A stretch of DNA of 64,000 nt from Io17-Chloro-G2 sp963663135 (GCA_963663135.2 CAXXRM010000001.1:186001-250000); one strand, 5' to 3'. Shown: positions 37,092 through 45,729, numbered from the stretch's first letter. Numbers and translations: made by a program. The notes: generated by a model from the sequence alone, not told the origin.

Positions 37092-37856
37092 TTATTGGGC
37101 GACAACCCCGCCGTCGACCGCCATCGTGTGGCCGGTGACAAAGGACGCTGCATCGGAGCAGAGCCAGACCACCGCCTCGGCCACTTCCTCGGGCATGCCC
37201 ATTCTTCCCATTGGCGCCCTGGACGTGTACCGTTCCTCGGCGCCCTCATTTGCCGCCATGACCCCCTCGGTCAGAGCCGTCCTGATTGGACCCGGACAAA
37301 CGGCGTTGACTCGAATCCGATCTTGGGAATGCTCCAAGGCCGCCGCCTTGGTTAGGCCCGCAACCCCGTGTTTGCTGGCAACGTAGGAGGCCAGGCCCCG
37401 GCTCCCCACCAGCCCTGCCGTGGAGGAGGTGTTAACGATTGCCCCGCCTCCGTTCTTGATCATTTCCGGGATTTCATACTTCAGGCACAGCCACACGCCC
37501 TTCAGGTTTATGCCAATCAACCGGTCCCACTCTGCCTCGGTTAAATCAACCATGGGAGTCCTGCGGGTAACTGTGATTCCAGCGTTGTTAAATGCGCAAT
37601 CCAACCTGCCGTAGGCCGAGACGGTCCTTTCCACCAGTTCCTGGACCTGTCCCGAATCGGACACGTCGGCGGCAACCCACAACGCCTCTCCGTGGGAATC
37701 CTCGATAGTCCTGACCGTCTCTTCCCCACCCGCCTGGTCCACGTCGGAAACCACCACCTTGGCCCCTTCCCTCGCAAAAGCTATCGCCGCCGCTCGGCCA
37801 ATGCCTGACGCCGCGCCGGTAACCAGGGCAACTTTACCCTCTAACTGACCTACCAC
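37092..37856 (-). CDS. short-chain dehydrogenase/reductase (SDR)
   Basis: 254 residues. TGAASGIG near 15-22, NNAG near 93, Ser in NTSSTAGLVG and YVASK (active-site Tyr and Lys) are all present; the tail VTGHTMAVDGGVVAQ is canonical. Asp after the second strand (VSDVD) suggests NAD(H). Follows the cupin gene by 54 bp on the same strand, so the two likely form an operon. Substrate unknown. Confidence 0.92.
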   Translation of the reverse strand: MVGQLEGKVALVTGAASGIGRAAAIAFAREGAKVVVSDVDQAGGEETVRTIEDSHGEALWVAADVSDSGQVQELVERTVSAYGRLDCAFNNAGITVTRRTPMVDLTEAEWDRLIGINLKGVWLCLKYEIPEMIKNGGGAIVNTSSTAGLVGSRGLASYVASKHGVAGLTKAAALEHSQDRIRVNAVCPGPIRTALTEGVMAANEGAEERYTSRAPMGRMGMPEEVAEAVVWLCSDAASFVTGHTMAVDGGVVAQ

Positions 37857-37910
37857 GTTTACACCTCATTTCGGGGTTGGGGGCACATAAAAACTGCGCC
37901 GGGCGACCCG

Positions 37911-38321
37911 CTATTCTCCCAGGTTCACCACAATGTTGTCCGGTCCCCGGGACAGAACCGCTTCGGCAGGCTCGTCGGTTACGTTGCCTTCGATGTGGGG
38001 GGTGTTGGACGGAACGAAAATGAAATCCCCCGGCCCGGCGTCGATGTACTCCTTGAAGTCGTCGCCAAAGTAGACCCTGATAGACCCGCTGAGCACGTAG
38101 GCCGCGGTTTCCGCCTCCCCGTGGTGATGCGGCGGGCCCAGCGTGTTGGGCGCGCAGGTAACGTGTCCCAGCCAAATCTTCTCGGCCCCGGCGGTGTTGG
38201 AGTCGATGCCGGGCCGGCGCACCATGCCCCTGGTCTGGGTGGTGGTGGATGGGTCCTGGACGCCGTGCACCACCCGGAATTCTTTGCCTGTTGCTGCATC
38301 CGTGTTTGACGTACTCATCAC
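37911..38321 (-). CDS. cupin domain protein
   Basis: 136 residues. The cupin motifs are plain: GPPHHHGEAETAAYVLSGSI (metal-binding HHH...E) and FIFVPSNTPHIEGNVTDEPA (second His). A mononuclear metal site is expected; members act as dioxygenases, isomerases or sensors. The DPSTTTQTRGMVRRPGID start resembles cupins paired with catabolic dehydrogenases. First gene of a unit with the SDR. Confidence 0.88.
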   Translation of the reverse strand: MMSTSNTDAATGKEFRVVHGVQDPSTTTQTRGMVRRPGIDSNTAGAEKIWLGHVTCAPNTLGPPHHHGEAETAAYVLSGSIRVYFGDDFKEYIDAGPGDFIFVPSNTPHIEGNVTDEPAEAVLSRGPDNIVVNLGE

Positions 38322-38846
38322 GCTCCTATCGCCCTAGCCAAGTCTTAACTGCCGGCCTCAATGCGTCCCGCCGGGGCCTATCAGTACCTTTTCCGAGTCA
38401 ACCAGTCCACTCAACTCCGCTAGATATTAACAACAACCACCCACTTTTGCACAATCGCCGCCGGTTTATCCACCCACAACCCTCGTATCTCGGGGACTTT
38501 TCATTGTCTCCCATTATTCCCGCTGCGGGGGGAATGCAGAGCCCTTTCTCTCCGTCGACTTGGTCAGAAAAACCGGTGAACTCGAAGCACGGCATTCAAC
38601 TCGCGGGTAAGCCCGATTCCTCATCAAAAGGGCTCTGGATTCCCGCTGCGGCGAGAAAGACGGGGGAGGCGTCCGGCGAATACCGCATCGAATACCGCGG
38701 CGAATACCACATCGAATACCGCGGCGCCAACGCTTTGATGAAGCCGGTTTAATTAAGTGAGCCGGCACGAGTCCTCCGATCCTGGAATGCGATAGCCCTG
38801 CGGGCCCCCAACAGGGCCACCTGACGCGAGGATTGGGCGATTGCTT
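38322..38846. other. intergenic region rich in repeats
   Basis: REP-like units at 38506-38550 and inverted at 38627-38666, then two copies of a 24-bp unit (GCGGCGAATACC-type) at about 38673-38725. No gene. Confidence 0.6.
38506..38666. repeat. dRS3-like REP inverted pair
   Basis: Left arm TCCCGCTGCGGGGGGAAT is somewhat degenerate; right arm GGGCTCTGGATTCCCGCTGC is close to consensus. Confidence 0.7.
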
Positions 38847-39167
38847 TCATTCCTGCCAGAAGGCGGGAGCGGGATAGCGCCCGGACCAGGGGATGAGGGA
38901 GCGCAGGAGGTCTTCGCGGTCGGGGAGAATGTTTTTGACGCGGCACCTCTCGAGGTATTTATGGACCGCCATGAAGGATGGGAGCCGGAAGCCGGCGGAG
39001 GCCACCCGTTGGATAAAGGCATGGGGCTGGGGCACCGGTTGGCCGTTGGCGCGGACCACCGATGATTGGTGGCAGAACTCTTCGGACAACCGGCGGAGCC
39101 GGACGACGGCAAGTTCCCGGGCCAGGGTTCGTTGGAGGGCGCGGACTCGGGCTCTGAGGGCACGCAT
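38847..39167 (-). CDS. small hypothetical protein, mobile-element context
   Basis: 106 residues, strongly basic: MRALRARVRALQRTLARELA opens with a helix, then QPHAFIQRVASAGFRLPSF. GAGGTG lies eight bases before the ATG. I do not recognise a domain. It stands directly behind a helix-turn-helix-like frame on the same strand (39228-39533), and the surroundings are full of repeats, so a cargo or accessory protein of a decayed element is my best guess. Confidence 0.5.
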   Translation of the reverse strand: MRALRARVRALQRTLARELAVVRLRRLSEEFCHQSSVVRANGQPVPQPHAFIQRVASAGFRLPSFMAVHKYLERCRVKNILPDREDLLRSLIPWSGRYPAPAFWQE

Positions 39168-39184
39168 AAGACAATCACCTCATT

Positions 39185-39269
39185 TACTTGATGGAGTATT
39201 GGGCGTTCCAGAGTGCAACGGAGTCTTCTACTTGACGGAGTGTGGGGCGTTGGAGAGTGCAACAGCGTC
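39185..39269 (-). repeat. 44-bp direct repeat at 3' end of HTH remnant
   Basis: Two copies with 44-bp period (39185-39225, 39229-39269), each encoding a D(A/S)VAL.NA..S(V/I)K-stop tail. The outer copy differs at several positions, so the duplication is not new. Confidence 0.7.
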
Positions 39270-39533
39270 TTCCAGGTCCTGGATATCCTTCTTGAGTTTC
39301 CCGGTCTCGCAAACCCGGACTGCGAAAGACATGGGGCAGCGGGCGGCCTGAGCTAAAGAAGGGGCCGAGGCCATGACGGGCAAGACGGCCTGTTGGCGGT
39401 GGTAGAGGTTGGAATTTTCGATCCGCCGGACAATTCCGGACAATTCCGGACATTCTGCCCCGGTGTCGGACTGGCGGGACGACGGGTTGCCGGGGGGATG
39501 GGACCGTTGGTGGGTGGCACGATTTTTGGTCAT
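39228..39533 (-). pseudogene. helix-turn-helix-like protein, probably internally deleted
   Basis: About 101 residues from MTKNRATHQRSHPPGN. LYHRQQAVLPVMASAPSLAQ looks like the start of a terminase-small-subunit or transposase-type helix-turn-helix, but right after AQAAR, where the recognition helix should come, the text jumps to CPMSFAVRVCETGKLKKDIQ, which looks like the C-terminal part of longer relatives. I infer an in-frame deletion of the middle. The last 13 residues are duplicated just behind the stop (see repeat). Confidence 0.45.
39427..39455 (+). repeat. short tandem repeat CCGGACAATT x about 3
   Basis: Three successive 10-base units inside the helix-turn-helix remnant. Confidence 0.7.
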
Positions 39534-39702
39534 CAGGCGCTGCGTTGCCTCAGTGGCATGGTTTAATTTTGTTTGCGTTCTTCGAAAAGCTTTGGGCGAC
39601 AAGCTTCGGGATGGACGGCGGGAGGTTGTACCGGACAGGCGTTATAGTAGGGAGGGGTTTCACGGATTGGGAACTGACAAGTGTCAGGCCGCGGGGGCGG
39701 AG

Positions 39703-39833
39703 GGGCAATCGCATCTTAATCGGGCTTTAATTTAGCAATGGCTGCAATGCCGCGTTTCTGGTGTTCGTCAAGTCAGGATCTTGCGAGGAGTCGCGTTAGA
39801 AGGATGAGGTCAAGGATTAAGATGCGATTGCCC
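39703..39833. mobile_element. small inverted-repeat element (MITE-like)
   Basis: GGGCAATCGCATCTTAATC at 39703-39721 has a perfect 19-base inverted partner at 39815-39833. The 131-bp piece has no gene inside. The geometry is that of a MITE or of two residual insertion-sequence ends; no clear target duplication could be assigned. Confidence 0.6.
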
Positions 39834-39910
39834 TTACGGGTGGTCCAGTTGGGAACATCTACCCGCCAACCTGTCGTATCTTCGTTGCGATAACCGCGTT
39901 GGCCCATCGA

Positions 39911-40330
39911 AAGGGCTCTGGATTCCCACTGCGGTGAGAATGACGGGGCGTGGGGGTTAATGACGATGAATAGGCCCTGCGCATAGGGCGCAGACGAGCC
40001 GGGTGGACAGGCCGACGTCCTACTTGGAGCGTCCAACCCGGAGCGTTCCGGCAGACCCGCATCAGGTTGGCGCATCGAAAGGGCTCTGGATTCCCACTGC
40101 GGTGAGAATGACGGGGCGTGGGGGTTAATGACGATGAATAGGCCCTGCGCATAGGGCGCAGACGAGCCGGGTGGACAGGCCGACGTCCTACTTGGAGCGT
40201 CCAACCCGGAGCGTTCCGGCAGACCCGCATCAGGTTGGCGCATCGAAAGGGCTCTGGATTCCCACTGCGGTGGGAATGACGGGGGAGGGGTTAATGACAA
40301 TGACAAGGCCTTGCGCAGAGGGCGCGGAGG
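39911..40330. repeat. 168-bp tandem repeat carrying REP cores
   Basis: Units begin with AAGGGCTCTGGATTCCCACT at 39911, 40079 and 40247, exactly 168 bp apart. The first two are near-identical; the third diverges after about 45 bases but can be followed to about 40330. Each unit has one REP core plus a spacer with GGACAGGCCGACGTCC, similar to the spacer at 2868-2895. Confidence 0.85.
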
Positions 40331-40444
40331 ACTTGGTTAGGCCAGAATATATCTGCGCCTCTGTGTTGGAAAAAGCGAATTCGCGGCACGGGTCACCGGG
40401 AGAGAGGGAGCACGGAAAGGCCCTGCGCTTTGCCAAACCCCTCA

Positions 40445-40474
40445 TTGACGAGTTCCAATCGTAAAAGTTATCAT
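40445..40474 (+). promoter_or_regulatory. promoter of second DUF1800-DUF1501 unit
   Basis: TTGACG (40445-40450), 18 bp, TATCAT (40469-40474), 45 bp before the ATG. Same -10 and nearly the same -35 as the first unit. Confidence 0.6.
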
Positions 40475-40519
40475 CGGAGTTGGTTTTGGCGTGTAGTCAA
40501 CGAGCGAGGTGTAAACAGA

Positions 40520-41923
40520 ATGGCTAGTGAAGAAATTGCCTTGATGGCTCACCTGATGCGGCGGGCCGGGTTTGGCGCTACCAGGGAAGAACTGGAAGCC
40601 AGGGCTTCCAAGGGATACGAGGCCACAGTCGAAGAGTTGCTTGATACGGGGTCCACCGCGGAGCAGGACCGGTCCGAAATGATGCGCTACCATCCCTGGG
40701 CCTGGCGTCCGGGGACGATCCAGGGAATGGGAGCCGCCGAATGGATGCGGTCCATGCTGAACACCAACGAGCCACTGGCCGAAAAAATGACCCTGTTCTG
40801 GCACCAGGTGTTCGCCACCGGCGTGTCCAAGGTGGACCACTACGACGAAGTCAACGACATGGTTGTGCTGTTCCGGGACAAGGGTATGGGCAACTACAAG
40901 GAGTTGTTGCTGGAGTTGGCCAAAAACCCGGCAATGATCTACTGGTTGGACAACTGCGAAAACACTGTAGATGCCGTCAACGAAAACTGGGGTCGTGAGT
41001 TGCTGGAGCTGTTCAGTATGGGTGTGGGCAACTATACCGAGGTTGACGTTCGGGAGTGTTCCCGGGCTTTCACCGGTTGGACCATCCGCCCCAAGCTTCC
41101 TCGCGGACCCATCGGCCGTACGGACTGGTTCTTTGAATACAAGGACGAGAACCACGACGACACCGAAAAGACTTTCCTGGGCGAAACCGGCGCCTTTAAC
41201 GGCGAAGACATCATCGACATCGTTTGCCGGCAACCCGCTACCGCCCAGTTCATCGCCCGCCACCTCTACAATTTCTTCGTAGCCGACGAGGCTCAGGTCC
41301 CGGCTTGGGCCGTAACCCCGCCCCGCGATGAGGCGGCCATCGATCTTTTGACCGACACTTTCATTGAATCGAATTACGACATTCGCTCGGTGCTCCGGGT
41401 GTTGTTTAACTCCGATTTCTTCAAAGAGTCCCGGTTCGCTCGCCTGAAGAGCCCCACCGAAGTGGTCGTGGGTACGCTGCGATTGGTGGGCGGCGCTGAG
41501 TTTCCCGCTCCCGGCATCGGCGACCTCGCCCGGCAGCCATGCTATATGGGCCAGGACCTGCTGAACCCCCCCAGCGTGGAAGGCTGGCACACGGGTTCCG
41601 AGTGGATTAACAGCGGCTCACTGATGCGCCGGGTCAATTTCACCGCCGATTACGTTGGGGACACCAGCCGGCCCGGCATCCAGTCGATGATCATTCGCCT
41701 CCGGGCCCAGGGCAGCCAGACCCCGGAACAACTGGTGGACGGCTGCTTGGACCTGATGGGGCCGCTGGAAGTCACCCCGGAAAGCCACAGGGAATTGGTG
41801 GATTTCACCAGTGAAAAAGGAGAGGTCCGCTGGGACACCGAGGAGTCGTCCCAGGTGTCCACCGAGCGAGTCGGCGAACTGCTCCAGTTGATCGTCTCCC
41901 TGAGAGAGTATCAATACGCTTAA
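40520..41923 (+). CDS. DUF1800 domain-containing protein
   Basis: 467 residues from MASEEIALMAHLMRRAGFGA. Full-length paralogue of the protein at 941-2350, sharing long blocks such as NENWGRELLELFSMG, SRAFTGWTI and RHLYNFFVADE. Start chosen at ATG 40520, which lines up with the paralogue and has GAGGTG upstream; the frame itself opens at 40430. No export signal seen. Function of the family is unproven. The DUF1501 gene follows after 110 bp. Confidence 0.92.
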   Translation: MASEEIALMAHLMRRAGFGATREELEARASKGYEATVEELLDTGSTAEQDRSEMMRYHPWAWRPGTIQGMGAAEWMRSMLNTNEPLAEKMTLFWHQVFATGVSKVDHYDEVNDMVVLFRDKGMGNYKELLLELAKNPAMIYWLDNCENTVDAVNENWGRELLELFSMGVGNYTEVDVRECSRAFTGWTIRPKLPRGPIGRTDWFFEYKDENHDDTEKTFLGETGAFNGEDIIDIVCRQPATAQFIARHLYNFFVADEAQVPAWAVTPPRDEAAIDLLTDTFIESNYDIRSVLRVLFNSDFFKESRFARLKSPTEVVVGTLRLVGGAEFPAPGIGDLARQPCYMGQDLLNPPSVEGWHTGSEWINSGSLMRRVNFTADYVGDTSRPGIQSMIIRLRAQGSQTPEQLVDGCLDLMGPLEVTPESHRELVDFTSEKGEVRWDTEESSQVSTERVGELLQLIVSLREYQYA

Positions 41924-42033
41924 GCACGGACGCCTGAATCAGCGAACAACGGTGATTCCCGGTTGAATCCGGGCGGCGCCGAGCCAGGCATAACTCCGCA
42001 AAAATTGGTCCCTTCCGAAAAGGAGCATTTAAT

Positions 42034-43164
42034 ATGACCTCTACCAAGAAAGACCCGGTGTTGGTGGTCCTCCAGATGAGCGGGGGCAACGATTACCTCA
42101 ACACGGTGATCCCTTACGCCAACCCCCTATATCGAGATAACCGTCCTGCGGTGATGGTCCCGGAAGGTAAGGAGTTGCCCTTGGACGACCAGGTGGCTTT
42201 CCACCCCGAGATGGGGCCGTTCAAGGCGATGTACGACCAGGGGAACGTGGGTATCATTCACGGCGTGGGCTATCCCAACTCCCCCCGGTCCCACTTCCGC
42301 TCTATGGACATCTGGCACACCTGCGAGCCCGATACACTGGGCACCGAGGGCTGGCTCGGCCGGGCCACCCGCGAAATGGACCCGAACAAGGAAAACGTGC
42401 TGACCACGGTGAGTTTCGGCGCTTCCCTGTTCCGGGCGCTGGCCCTACCCGGTGTGCCCGTCGCCTGCGTCGATGACCTGGACAGTTACGGCCTGCTGCC
42501 CACCATCACGGAACAGGCCCAAAGGACCAGGATCCTCGACCGTTTCGCCAGGCTCTACTCCCCGGTCGTGGGCTCCAGCGCGGTCATGGATTACCTTGGA
42601 CAGACCGGTTTGGACACGCTTGAGGGGGCCGACATATTGAAGGAAGCCCCCAAGATGTACTCTTCCAACGTCGAATACCCTGATTCCACCATCGCCAAGA
42701 AGCTCAAGGGCATCGCCCAGATTCACCTGGCCAACCTTGGCACTCGCATCCTTTACTGCGACCACGGAACGTTCGACAGCCATTCCAACCAGGTCGGTAT
42801 GCACGACCGCCTGTGGCACGATGTCTCCCTGGGCGTGGAAGCATTTTTCGACGACCTGAGGGAACACGACGCGGCCGATAACGTGATAATGCTGATGTTC
42901 AGCGAGTTTGGACGCCGCACCCACGACAACGGGTCGGGCACCGATCACGGCGCCGGCGGAGTAGCCTTCGTCGTTGGGGACCCGATCAACGGCGGTCAAT
43001 ACAGTGAATTCCCGTCCCTCAGGACCCAGGACCTGGAGCAGGGCGACGTGGTCCCCAACTACGACTTCCGGGGACTCTACTCCACCATCTTGGAGGACTG
43101 GTTCAAGCTGGACGCCAAGCCCATCGTGGAAGGCGAGTTCGAAAAGCTTTCCCTGTTGGCCTAG
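42034..43164 (+). CDS. DUF1501 family protein
   Basis: 376 residues beginning MTSTKKDPVLVVLQMSGGND, where SGGND is the typical first motif (normally after a Tat signal, missing here). YPNSPRSHFRSMDIWHT and, near the C-terminus, MFSEFGRRTHDNGSGTDHGA supply the family's putative metal ligands (Asp, His). Related by fold to sulfatases and alkaline phosphatases (family knowledge); no substrate can be named. Good AAAGGAGCA ribosome site. In one run with DUF1800 before it and an NHL propeller behind it. Confidence 0.92.
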   Translation: MTSTKKDPVLVVLQMSGGNDYLNTVIPYANPLYRDNRPAVMVPEGKELPLDDQVAFHPEMGPFKAMYDQGNVGIIHGVGYPNSPRSHFRSMDIWHTCEPDTLGTEGWLGRATREMDPNKENVLTTVSFGASLFRALALPGVPVACVDDLDSYGLLPTITEQAQRTRILDRFARLYSPVVGSSAVMDYLGQTGLDTLEGADILKEAPKMYSSNVEYPDSTIAKKLKGIAQIHLANLGTRILYCDHGTFDSHSNQVGMHDRLWHDVSLGVEAFFDDLREHDAADNVIMLMFSEFGRRTHDNGSGTDHGAGGVAFVVGDPINGGQYSEFPSLRTQDLEQGDVVPNYDFRGLYSTILEDWFKLDAKPIVEGEFEKLSLLA

Positions 43165-43277
43165 CCGGGACTCTAAAAAGAGGAAAATGCCGGGACCCCC
43201 AGCCTGTGAATTCAGTTCCTTCGGGACCGCCTCCTCTTGATGGGCGCGCCGGAGGAACGGGCCAGCACAAGGAGTGA

Positions 43278-44345
43278 ATGATGCTAACGGAAACCGTGGC
43301 CGGACGCACCTATGACTACAGTCACAGTGTGGGCCGTAGCGCCGAAACCGGCATGGGTTTCGCCTACCCGATTGCCGCTGTGGTGGGCCAGGATGACACC
43401 GTCTTTGTCCTGAACCGGGGCAGCGAAGCCATCAGCAACGTCCCCTGGAACCGCACCGGGGTCGGCGCCAGGATCAGCAAGGTTAACCTCGGCGACGAAT
43501 CGGGTCAGGAACAGTTCATCGGCGAATTCGGCAAGTATGGCAACAGCGACGGCCAGTACATCTGGGGCGCTGGAATGACCAGTGACGCCGAAGGCAACCT
43601 GTATGTGACCGATGAGTGGTTGAACCGGGTGTCGGTGTTCGACATCGAGGGCAATTTCCTGGGCAACTGGAGCGCGGTGGAAAGCGGCGATCCCGGCCCC
43701 AACGGCGTTGCCGGCATCGCTATGGACGCCGACGGGAATCTGTTGATTACCGACGGCAGGGCCCACAAGGTCGTGAAATTCACCAAAGATGGCCAGTTTC
43801 TTGGCAAGTGGGGCAGCCATGGCGCCGGTCCGGGAGAGTTGGACTCACCTTGGGGCATTACAATTGACGGCGATGGGTTTGTCTACGTGGCCGACTTCAA
43901 TAACCACCGGGTCCAGAAATTCTCCGCCGATGGCGCGGTGGTAGCCCAGTTCGGCAGTCCCGGCGCCCGGCGAGGCCAGCTCAATTACCCCACGGGCGTA
44001 ACCGTAGACCCCGATGGCGACGTTTACATATCCGATTGGAGCGAAAACGGTTGGGAGCAAGGCCGCGTACACATCTTTGACCAGGCGGGCAAATTCCTGA
44101 CCAGCCTCCTGGGCGATGCCGAGCAGTTGTCCAAGTGGGCCCAGATGACGGTGGACGCCAACGCCGACTACATCAAGCGGCGCCGCGAGGTCCGCACTAC
44201 CGAGCCCGAATGGCGGTTTGCGATGCCCCGGTCCGTCCAGTTCGACTCCGCAAAGAACCGGCTCCTGGTGATGGATACCCAGCGCAGCCGTGTCCAGATC
44301 TACAACAAAGTATCGACATACATGGTGCCTCAGCTTAACCTCTGA
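43278..44345 (+). CDS. NHL-repeat beta-propeller protein
   Basis: 355 residues. Repeated blades such as GNLYVTDEWLNRVSVFDIEG, GNLLITDGRAHKVVKFTKDG, GFVYVADFNNHRVQKFSADG and GDVYISDWSENGWEQGRVHI make a six-bladed NHL propeller; the last blade is closed by LLVMDTQRSRVQIY. NHL proteins bind ligands or act as lyases and lactonases. No signal peptide seen. AAGGAG precedes the ATG, 113 bp behind the DUF1501 gene; probably the third gene of the unit. A strong hairpin follows. Confidence 0.9.
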   Translation: MMLTETVAGRTYDYSHSVGRSAETGMGFAYPIAAVVGQDDTVFVLNRGSEAISNVPWNRTGVGARISKVNLGDESGQEQFIGEFGKYGNSDGQYIWGAGMTSDAEGNLYVTDEWLNRVSVFDIEGNFLGNWSAVESGDPGPNGVAGIAMDADGNLLITDGRAHKVVKFTKDGQFLGKWGSHGAGPGELDSPWGITIDGDGFVYVADFNNHRVQKFSADGAVVAQFGSPGARRGQLNYPTGVTVDPDGDVYISDWSENGWEQGRVHIFDQAGKFLTSLLGDAEQLSKWAQMTVDANADYIKRRREVRTTEPEWRFAMPRSVQFDSAKNRLLVMDTQRSRVQIYNKVSTYMVPQLNL

Positions 44346-44373
44346 GGACCACCATCCAAAGATAGGTATAGGT

Positions 44374-44406
44374 GATTGGGCGCAACCCCCGCGGTTGCGC
44401 CCAATC
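44374..44406 (+). terminator. perfect 14-bp hairpin behind NHL gene
   Basis: GATTGGGCGCAACC at 44374-44387 pairs perfectly with 44393-44406 over a five-base loop. No T run follows, so it may stabilise the 3' end or separate expression of the next small gene rather than terminate by itself. Confidence 0.55.
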
Positions 44407-44412
44407 CCCACC

Positions 44413-44486
44413 GCGAGCATTTCTGAAACCCTCGAGCACTTCTGAAACCCGCGAGCCTTGCCGAAACCCGCGAGCCTTTCTGAAAC
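44413..44486 (+). repeat. 19-bp direct repeats before small gene
   Basis: Nearly four copies of GCGAGCCTTTCTGAAACCC (44413, 44432, 44451, 44470) end one base before the start codon of the next gene, thus occupying its 5' leader. Confidence 0.75.
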
Positions 44487-44487
44487 T

Positions 44488-44811
44488 ATGGATCCCGCTT
44501 CGGAACAACGCCTCCTCAAGCTTGCCTTGGAAAACCCGGACATGCTTTGCTCCGGAGCGCCCCTCGAGATTCTGGAGGAGGCCGCTTCCGAAGCCGAGCC
44601 GACCAAGTTCATGGAAGACTTTTTCGCCGCCGGCTACGCCGGCTGGCTCTCCAGGAAGATGGGTAGGCAGATACACCCCCCGCAGGACCACATCAACCAG
44701 GCCATCATCGTCCTCTATTCCCGCGCCGGACTGATGAATACCGACCTGCTCATGGGTCTCCCCGTGCGCACCCCAGATCAACCTTTTTTCTCAGACGAAG
44801 GTTTATACTAA
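44488..44811 (+). CDS. small hypothetical protein
   Basis: 107 residues from MDPASEQRLLKLALENPDML. Acidic, helical, no recognised domain; HPPQDHINQAIIVLYSRAGL is its most distinctive part. No classical ribosome site: the leader is a 19-bp repeat array. The stop TAA at 44809-44811 is also the left target duplication of the IS element, so the gene ends identically with or without the insertion. It may be the fourth gene of the DUF1800-DUF1501-NHL run. Confidence 0.65.
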   Translation: MDPASEQRLLKLALENPDMLCSGAPLEILEEAASEAEPTKFMEDFFAAGYAGWLSRKMGRQIHPPQDHINQAIIVLYSRAGLMNTDLLMGLPVRTPDQPFFSDEGLY

Positions 44812-45729
44812 GAAACTATCTCAAATTAGGATTGGTCTGAAAGGGAGAACACATAGGCGGTTGGGTTAAGCTGGGGGAAACTTGGGTGGTGGTGGTGGAT
44901 GATGGGAAAGAGCGAGACTCTGCCCACGATATGGGAAATACCCGATGATCTGTGGGAGCGAATTGAACCGGTGATTTTGGAGTTGGACCCACCCAAGGCG
45001 AAGGGGCGCAAACGGGTGAACCAGCGGAGGATGCTGGAAGGCGTCATCTTCCGTATGCGTAGCTCCTGCCAATGGAACCACTTGCCCAAGGAACTGGGGG
45101 ATGACAGCACCATCCACCGGACCTTCCAGCGATGGGTAGAGGGTGGGGTGCTGGAGCGTATCTGGGCCGTCCTGATAGAAGAATGCCGCGAGTTGGACGG
45201 CGTAAACTGGGAATGGCAGTCAGCCGACTGCTCGATGGGAAAAGCGCGTTTTGGGGGGGCGCTATTGGACGCAATCCCACGGACCAGGGCAAGGCTGGGA
45301 GCAAGAAAAGCATCCTGGTCGACGGGGCTGGCGGACCACTGAGCGTGGTGGTGGCCGGAGCTAATGTCCACGATACGAAACTCCTTAGGCCGACGCTGGA
45401 GAGCATAGTGGTGGAGCGGCCGGAAGGCGCCCAAAACCTGTGCCTAGACAAGGGGTATGACAATCCCACCGGCCACGGGACCGTCGCCGACGCCGGATAC
45501 CAGCCGCAGATCCGGCGTATTGGCGAGGAGAAATTGGACCAATCAGGCGAGAAGACCCACCCGGCCCGGCGGTGGGTGGTGGAACGCACCCTGGGCTGGC
45601 TGTCCAAGTGCCGAGCGATACTGGTGCGCTACGACAAGAAGCCGTCCAATTACCTGGGTCTGCTCCAACTGGCATGTGCCCTTATCTGGTACCGCCGTCA
45701 ATGGAGCCTCGCTAATTTGAGATAGTTTC
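44812..45729 (+). mobile_element. IS5-family insertion sequence, intact
   Basis: 918 bp bounded by perfect 18-base inverted ends GAAACTATCTCAAATTAG and its complement, with a TAA target duplication on both sides (44809-44811 and 45730-45732). A three-base TNA duplication fits the IS427/IS1031-type branches of IS5 as I know them. It contains one transposase in two overlapping frames. Only one copy is in the window. Confidence 0.92.
44899..45725 (+). CDS. IS5-family transposase, two frames joined by -1 frameshift
   Basis: The first frame (44899-45342) gives the N-terminal DUF4096-like region (WEIPDDLWERIEPVILELDP, MRSSCQWNHLPKELG) up to ADCSMGKARFGG. The second frame, one base back, continues as AIGRNPTDQGKAGSKKSILV and holds the rest of the DDE domain (LCLDKGYDNPTG, WVVERTLGWLSKCRAILVRY) to 45725. 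They meet at TTTTGGGGGGGC (45249-45260), a fitting slippery site, so programmed -1 frameshifting is more likely than decay. Fused product about 275 residues. Confidence 0.88.

Larger units (their letters stand above)
39604..40519. other. repeat-dominated intergenic region
   Basis: Contains the inverted-repeat element (39703-39833), the 168-bp tandem repeat (39911-40330) and the promoter of the second DUF1800 unit (40445-40474). A long minus frame across the tandem repeat only mirrors the repetition. Confidence 0.6.

Noticed and set aside
39773..40306. 177-residue minus frame with repeated peptide
   Set aside because: It only translates the 168-bp tandem repeat; no ribosome site or known domain.
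39911..40330. Possible CRISPR array
   Set aside because: Three units of 168 bp with identical spacers and no cas genes; this is a tandem duplication.
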